64,000 bases of DNA from a bacterium (lineage in GTDB: Bacteria; Actinomycetota; Acidimicrobiia; Spongiisociales; UBA5794), in the NCBI GenBank assembly GCA_024228555.1, contig JAAETI010000123.1, forward strand, positions 35,964 through 99,963, read 5' to 3'. The notes under the pieces were generated by a model that saw only the letters and a program-made list of their open reading frames with translations, did not search any database and was not told the DNA's origin. This document shows positions 61,265 to 64,000 of the stretch, piece by piece. The position numbers and the translations under genes are program-made. Each line of letters opens with the position of its first letter. Within the stretch, counting starts at the first letter, position 1.

Positions 61265-61464
61265 GTCGCCCTCCGCTGTGGAGGATACCGCGCCGTCACG
61301 TTTGGAATCAGTTGAGAGCCACGCCGATGCGAGTGCTTCCTCGGTTCCGGCATTGCCAGTCTCGAGTGGCAGCCTGATGAGGAAGGTCGTTCTCTCATCG
61401 ACCGTGCGATCAACACAAGAGCGGTTCGTACTTGGACGTGGAAGAACTGAGGGCAGACCGCTGG

Positions 61465-61510
61465 CGATTCTCAGCCGATTCTTAGACACGGAGCATGATC
61501 CGCTTAATAC
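61465..61510 (+). promoter_or_regulatory. Promoter and direct-repeat operator of the secreted repeat protein
   Basis: TTAGAC (61482-61487) and TAATAC (61505-61510) are spaced by 17 bases. Just upstream, CGATTCTCAG (61465-61474) and CGATTCTTAG (61476-61485) form a direct repeat with an 11-base period that overlaps the -35. This pattern is typical of OmpR/PhoB-family response regulators. Confidence 0.55.
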
Positions 61511-61559
61511 GATGAGACAGAGTCGTTCTTGTACTTCTCCTTTGGAAAGGATCGACTGG

Positions 61560-62585
61560 ATGAACATCGAAAGACTACGAACGAGCGTTGCAGCCGCCAT
61601 GGGCGGCGCATTGCTCGTTGCCGGACTCTTGGTGGGAGCATCATTTGCTCTAGCCCAAGAGACCACAGAGCCCGAGGTCACCACCGAGAGTGAGACCCCG
61701 CGGGGTACGCGAGGGCACCGCGGCGACGCTCGCCACTTTGGCGGACACCTCGAGGACATTGCTGAGGAGTTTGGGACGACACTTGACGAGCTCAAGAGTC
61801 AACTGGCCGACGGAGCAACTCTCGACGAGATAGCCACAGACCTGGGTATCGACCTGGAGGGTGTGCTTGACGGGCTTCGCCAGAAGGCACTGGATGCGAT
61901 CGATCAGCAAGTTGCCGACGGCAACCTGACCCAAGAGCGAGCCGACGAGATCAAGGAACGCATCGAGTCGTTCGATCTGGAGGACGGACCCCGATTCGGA
62001 GCTCGTGGCTTTGGTGGTGATGACCATCGGTCTGGAGACCGCCGTGGAGCCAAGGGATTCCTAGAAGGCCTCGATCTTGATATCGACCTCGAGGAGCTGC
62101 GCGGTCTGCTCGACAGTGGCGCCAGTCTTGAGGACGCCCTCGCCGAGCTGGGCATCGAGCTAGATCTCGAAGGGCTCAATCTTCGTGGGCTCGGGCGTCA
62201 TCTCGGCGACAGCTTCGACTTCTTCGGTGACCTCGATATCGACTTGGAGGAGCTGCGCGAGCTGCTCAGTTCCGGGATGAGCATCGAGGATGCGCTTGTC
62301 GAGTTGGGCGTTGACGTCGACGCCCTGATCGCAGATGCTCAGGAGGCGGCTCTTGCCCATCTTGATGAACGTGTCGCCGCAGGCACCGTGACCCAGGAAC
62401 GGGCCGACGAGATCAGAGAGAAGATCGAGAGCTTCGACCTGTCCGAGGGTTTCCCCTTTGGCATGAAGGGTTTCGACTTCGGTCGTAGGGGTGCCGGGGG
62501 CGGTTTCCCTCACCACTTGGGTAAAGGTTTCTTTGGCGATGGAGCTAGCGATACCAATGCTGAAGGAGCGGTGTTCGACGCCTAG
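61560..62585 (+). CDS. Secreted acidic protein with internal helical repeats
   Basis: 341 residues from ATG 61560 (ggaaagga ten bases before). A signal peptide (MGGALLVAGLLVGASFALA) is followed by a charged linker. Two similar modules, about residues 60-145 and 245-310, each contain an LDEL or LEEL helix, an LGI/LGV-D turn and a QERADEIKERIESFDL or QERADEIREKIESFDL helix; a third partial unit, LDLDIDLEELRGLLDSGAS, lies between. Gly/Phe/Arg-rich segments (GARGFGGDDH, FDFGRRGAGGGFPHH) separate them. The family resembles actinobacterial exported DUF proteins of unknown role. A strong terminator follows. Confidence 0.75.
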   Translation: MNIERLRTSVAAAMGGALLVAGLLVGASFALAQETTEPEVTTESETPRGTRGHRGDARHFGGHLEDIAEEFGTTLDELKSQLADGATLDEIATDLGIDLEGVLDGLRQKALDAIDQQVADGNLTQERADEIKERIESFDLEDGPRFGARGFGGDDHRSGDRRGAKGFLEGLDLDIDLEELRGLLDSGASLEDALAELGIELDLEGLNLRGLGRHLGDSFDFFGDLDIDLEELRELLSSGMSIEDALVELGVDVDALIADAQEAALAHLDERVAAGTVTQERADEIREKIESFDLSEGFPFGMKGFDFGRRGAGGGFPHHLGKGFFGDGASDTNAEGAVFDA

Positions 62586-62610
62586 ATCGCAGCTGCACAA
62601 ATCCACCTAA

Positions 62611-62650
62611 CAAGCAATGAAGCCGCCCTCCGGGGCGGCTTCATTGCTTG
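62611..62650. terminator. Bidirectional terminator
   Basis: CAAGCAATGAAGCCGCCC (62611-62628) and GGGCGGCTTCATTGCTTG (62633-62650) form a perfect 18-bp stem with loop TCCG, placed between the convergent repeat-protein and panD genes. Confidence 0.85.
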
Positions 62651-62665
62651 GATCTGCGGCTTCAT

Positions 62666-63094
62666 CTACCGGGAGAGGGTTTCACCGCCGTTGTACTCCT
62701 CGTAGAGCACAGGGCCCGGTTCGGCGTTCGTCATCTCTTGGGCGATCTCGGCCGGTACCGGCCGATTGGCTCTGTCGACGTGAACGACCTGAGGAACGTA
62801 CTCATTGAGCTCGGCCTCTTCGTAGTCGGCGTAGCTGATGACGATCACCTTGTCGCCGGGTTGGACGAGCCGGGCTGCCGCACCATTGAGACAGATGTCT
62901 CCGGGACCGCCAGGTATGGCGTACGTCACAAGTCGGTTTCCGTTGTCGATGTCAAGTACATGCACTTGCTCCATCTCGCGGATGTCGGCAAGTTTCATTA
63001 GATCTACGTCGAGGGTGATGGACCCTACGTAGTTCAGGTCGGCGTCGGTGACGGTGGCCCTGTGGATCTTCGATTTCATCATGCGTCTCCGCAT
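62666..63094 (-). CDS. panD: Aspartate 1-decarboxylase
   Basis: 142 residues; the N-terminus [16 protein letters not shown] aligns with the canonical start (M-I-R-T-M-L) and places the self-cleavage pair exactly at Gly24-Ser25 in NYVGSITLD. Cleavage creates the pyruvoyl group that decarboxylates aspartate to beta-alanine for pantothenate and CoA. Other motifs: [19 protein letters not shown] and [11 protein letters not shown]. The C-terminus is rather long, as in actinobacterial enzymes. panB and panC are not adjacent. Confidence 0.95.
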   Translation of the reverse strand: MRRRMMKSKIHRATVTDADLNYVGSITLDVDLMKLADIREMEQVHVLDIDNGNRLVTYAIPGGPGDICLNGAAARLVQPGDKVIVISYADYEEAELNEYVPQVVHVDRANRPVPAEIAQEMTNAEPGPVLYEEYNGGETLSR

Positions 63095-63316
63095 GGCTGC
63101 TCCTTTGCTTGGCGCTGCGGGTGCAGTCGCCGTACGTCTCTCTCTGAGTTGCCAGAGGTTAGTGCCATAACTATCAACCTGGTCAGCCAGGTCGGTATTC
63201 CGGGCTGGTTTCTACTCCTTCCCTTAGACCCAGGACTACGACCCTTAGTTCCGCAGGTCGATCTGGTTCGGATCGGGGAGATTCCTCGCAGCTGGTCGCC
63301 ACGCTGGGGGCGTAAG

Positions 63317-63976
63317 TCAGCTGTCGGAGTTCTGTCGGCCGACGAAGGCGATGAGCAGAACCCCACCTACCAGCGCTACCGAGAATCCGATCCACAGTGG
63401 TGAGAGTTGTGAGGGTCGTTCCGGGTAGGGGCCGAGGGCCATATACGCGGTGTTGCGGCGTGGGGGAGGGTCGCCGTTCTTGCTGATTGCGGCAATGCTT
63501 GCGACCGCAATTTCCGGGGTGACCGAGGTGACTTCCTCCTCGACAGGCGGCGGATCCATCCCGATGTAGAGCACGCCGCCGATGAGGTCGCCGAGGCCGG
63601 TCGTGCACGGGTCATTGCAGACGAGTACCCAGTACTTGCCGGGTGGCACGTCGTCCGCCAGGGCGAAATCGATCGAAACCGCAAGACGTCGCTCGCTCTC
63701 TTCCACTCTTAGTTGACCGAGAGGAACGTCTGTGGCGGTACCACCGTGGCCGGTGTCGGTGATGATCCCGTAGGTTGCACCGCTCAGGTATGCGTAGAAG
63801 GGGCCATCGTTTATCCAGCCCAGTTGGCCGTGCGACACAAAGCCAGAAAGCAAGATTCTGTCGCCGGCTTCGACGCGTTCCCAGGATGGATCAAGCCATG
63901 ATCCCCCTGCGTTGGCAGGAACCAGTGTTATGAATGTGAATGCTGCCGCTAGTGCGGCGAACAGCAAGCGCCGCAA
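63317..63976 (-). CDS. Exported membrane-anchored protein of unknown function
   Basis: A 219-residue protein with a signal peptide (LLFAALAAAFTFITLVPANA), a beta-rich extracellular domain (LLSGFVSHGQLGWINDGPFY, FALADDVPPGKYWVLVCNDP with a Cys pair), a linker, and a C-terminal TM helix (WIGFSVALVGGVLLIAFVG) with a short basic/polar end. The layout resembles a copper-resistance CopC-like or immunoglobulin-like domain on a membrane anchor; VLVCNDPC could bind metal but this is not shown. The stretch 63095-63316 holds no recognised element, and 63977-64000 nothing. Confidence 0.7.
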   Translation of the reverse strand: MRRLLFAALAAAFTFITLVPANAGGSWLDPSWERVEAGDRILLSGFVSHGQLGWINDGPFYAYLSGATYGIITDTGHGGTATDVPLGQLRVEESERRLAVSIDFALADDVPPGKYWVLVCNDPCTTGLGDLIGGVLYIGMDPPPVEEEVTSVTPEIAVASIAAISKNGDPPPRRNTAYMALGPYPERPSQLSPLWIGFSVALVGGVLLIAFVGRQNSDS

Positions 63977-64000
63977 GATCGAATCACCTTCTCGACCGGA

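Noticed and set aside
61137..61559. Upstream extension of the secreted repeat protein
   Set aside because: The signal peptide starts at MNIERL (61560) with a ribosome site and promoter; the extension lies over the dehydrogenase gene.
61265..61795. N-terminal extension of the aldehyde dehydrogenase by 177 codons
   Set aside because: The extension is antisense to the next gene's promoter and signal peptide and has no ALDH similarity; ATG 61264 with ggaggg gives the family length.

Overview
The window is the chromosomal origin region of a GC-rich actinobacterium, most likely of the class Acidimicrobiia or a close relative. The taxonomic call rests on gene order and content: the block pcnA/cca - (mviN locus) - sigM - anti-sigma - trxB - trxA - cwlM - parB - parA - rsmG - jag - yidC - yidD - rnpA - rpmH // dnaA - dnaN - recF - DUF721 (dciA) - gyrB - gyrA - DUF3566 is the classic actinobacterial origin arrangement. 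A Ddn-type F420 enzyme, a DUF222/HNH gene with an SOS box, GTG/TTG starts and zf-trcl/RNase HI fit that group. No rRNA or tRNA gene, prophage, insertion sequence or CRISPR array was found.

Layout. 1-10 kb: a 5'-truncated PEP-utilising phosphotransferase with two membrane partners, a divergent Lrp-type regulator/alanine dehydrogenase pair with two operators, then assorted accessory enzymes (ACT protein, F420 oxidoreductase, DinB, aldo/keto reductase, APH-like kinase). 10-15.2 kb: a plastic stretch with gene remnants, a DUF222-HNH gene carrying a LexA box, and a lipoprotein whose 3' end is duplicated downstream. 15.2-21.9 kb: a tightly overlapping arginine operon argC-J-B-R-G-H plus an alpha/beta hydrolase, read leftwards from a near-consensus promoter with an ARG-box-like dyad. 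It lacks argD and argF, and argJ carries an exact 60-bp in-frame duplication. 23.7-28.2 kb: a YjjI/YjjW glycyl-radical enzyme and its activase, followed by an acyl-CoA dehydrogenase and a membrane protein. 28.2-32.3 kb: CCA-adding enzyme, zinc-ribbon RNase HI, a PilT-like ATPase and a GNAT acetyltransferase.

32.4-52.4 kb is the conserved origin cluster. At the mviN (murJ) position only the pseudokinase-membrane-extracellular part is present and the lipid II flippase domain is missing. CwlM has lost the zinc ligands of an amidase. parABS is present, with two parS-like sites inside and at the start of rsmG. rnpA has no ATG/GTG/TTG start. The dnaA-dnaN gap holds DnaA boxes, a GC cluster, DnaA-trio-like triplets and an AT-rich unwinding element. 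Genes point away from this area in both directions, as expected for diverging replication forks. GyrB and GyrA both carry residues at positions linked to quinolone resistance (GyrB Asn434 in the EG(D)SAGG motif; GyrA Ser81-Asn82-Asp83).

52.4-64 kb: a secreted subtilase with Trp-rich C-terminal repeats, an orphan membrane histidine kinase, a thioredoxin-NHL lipoprotein, a VIT1/CCC1 transporter, an aldehyde dehydrogenase, a secreted repeat protein with a regulator-like direct repeat at its promoter, panD and a secreted/anchored protein. The strongest candidates for undescribed biology are the split MviN-type pseudokinase beside a dead CwlM, the altered gyrase pockets, the rnpA start, the argJ duplication and the actinobacterial YjjI/YjjW pair.
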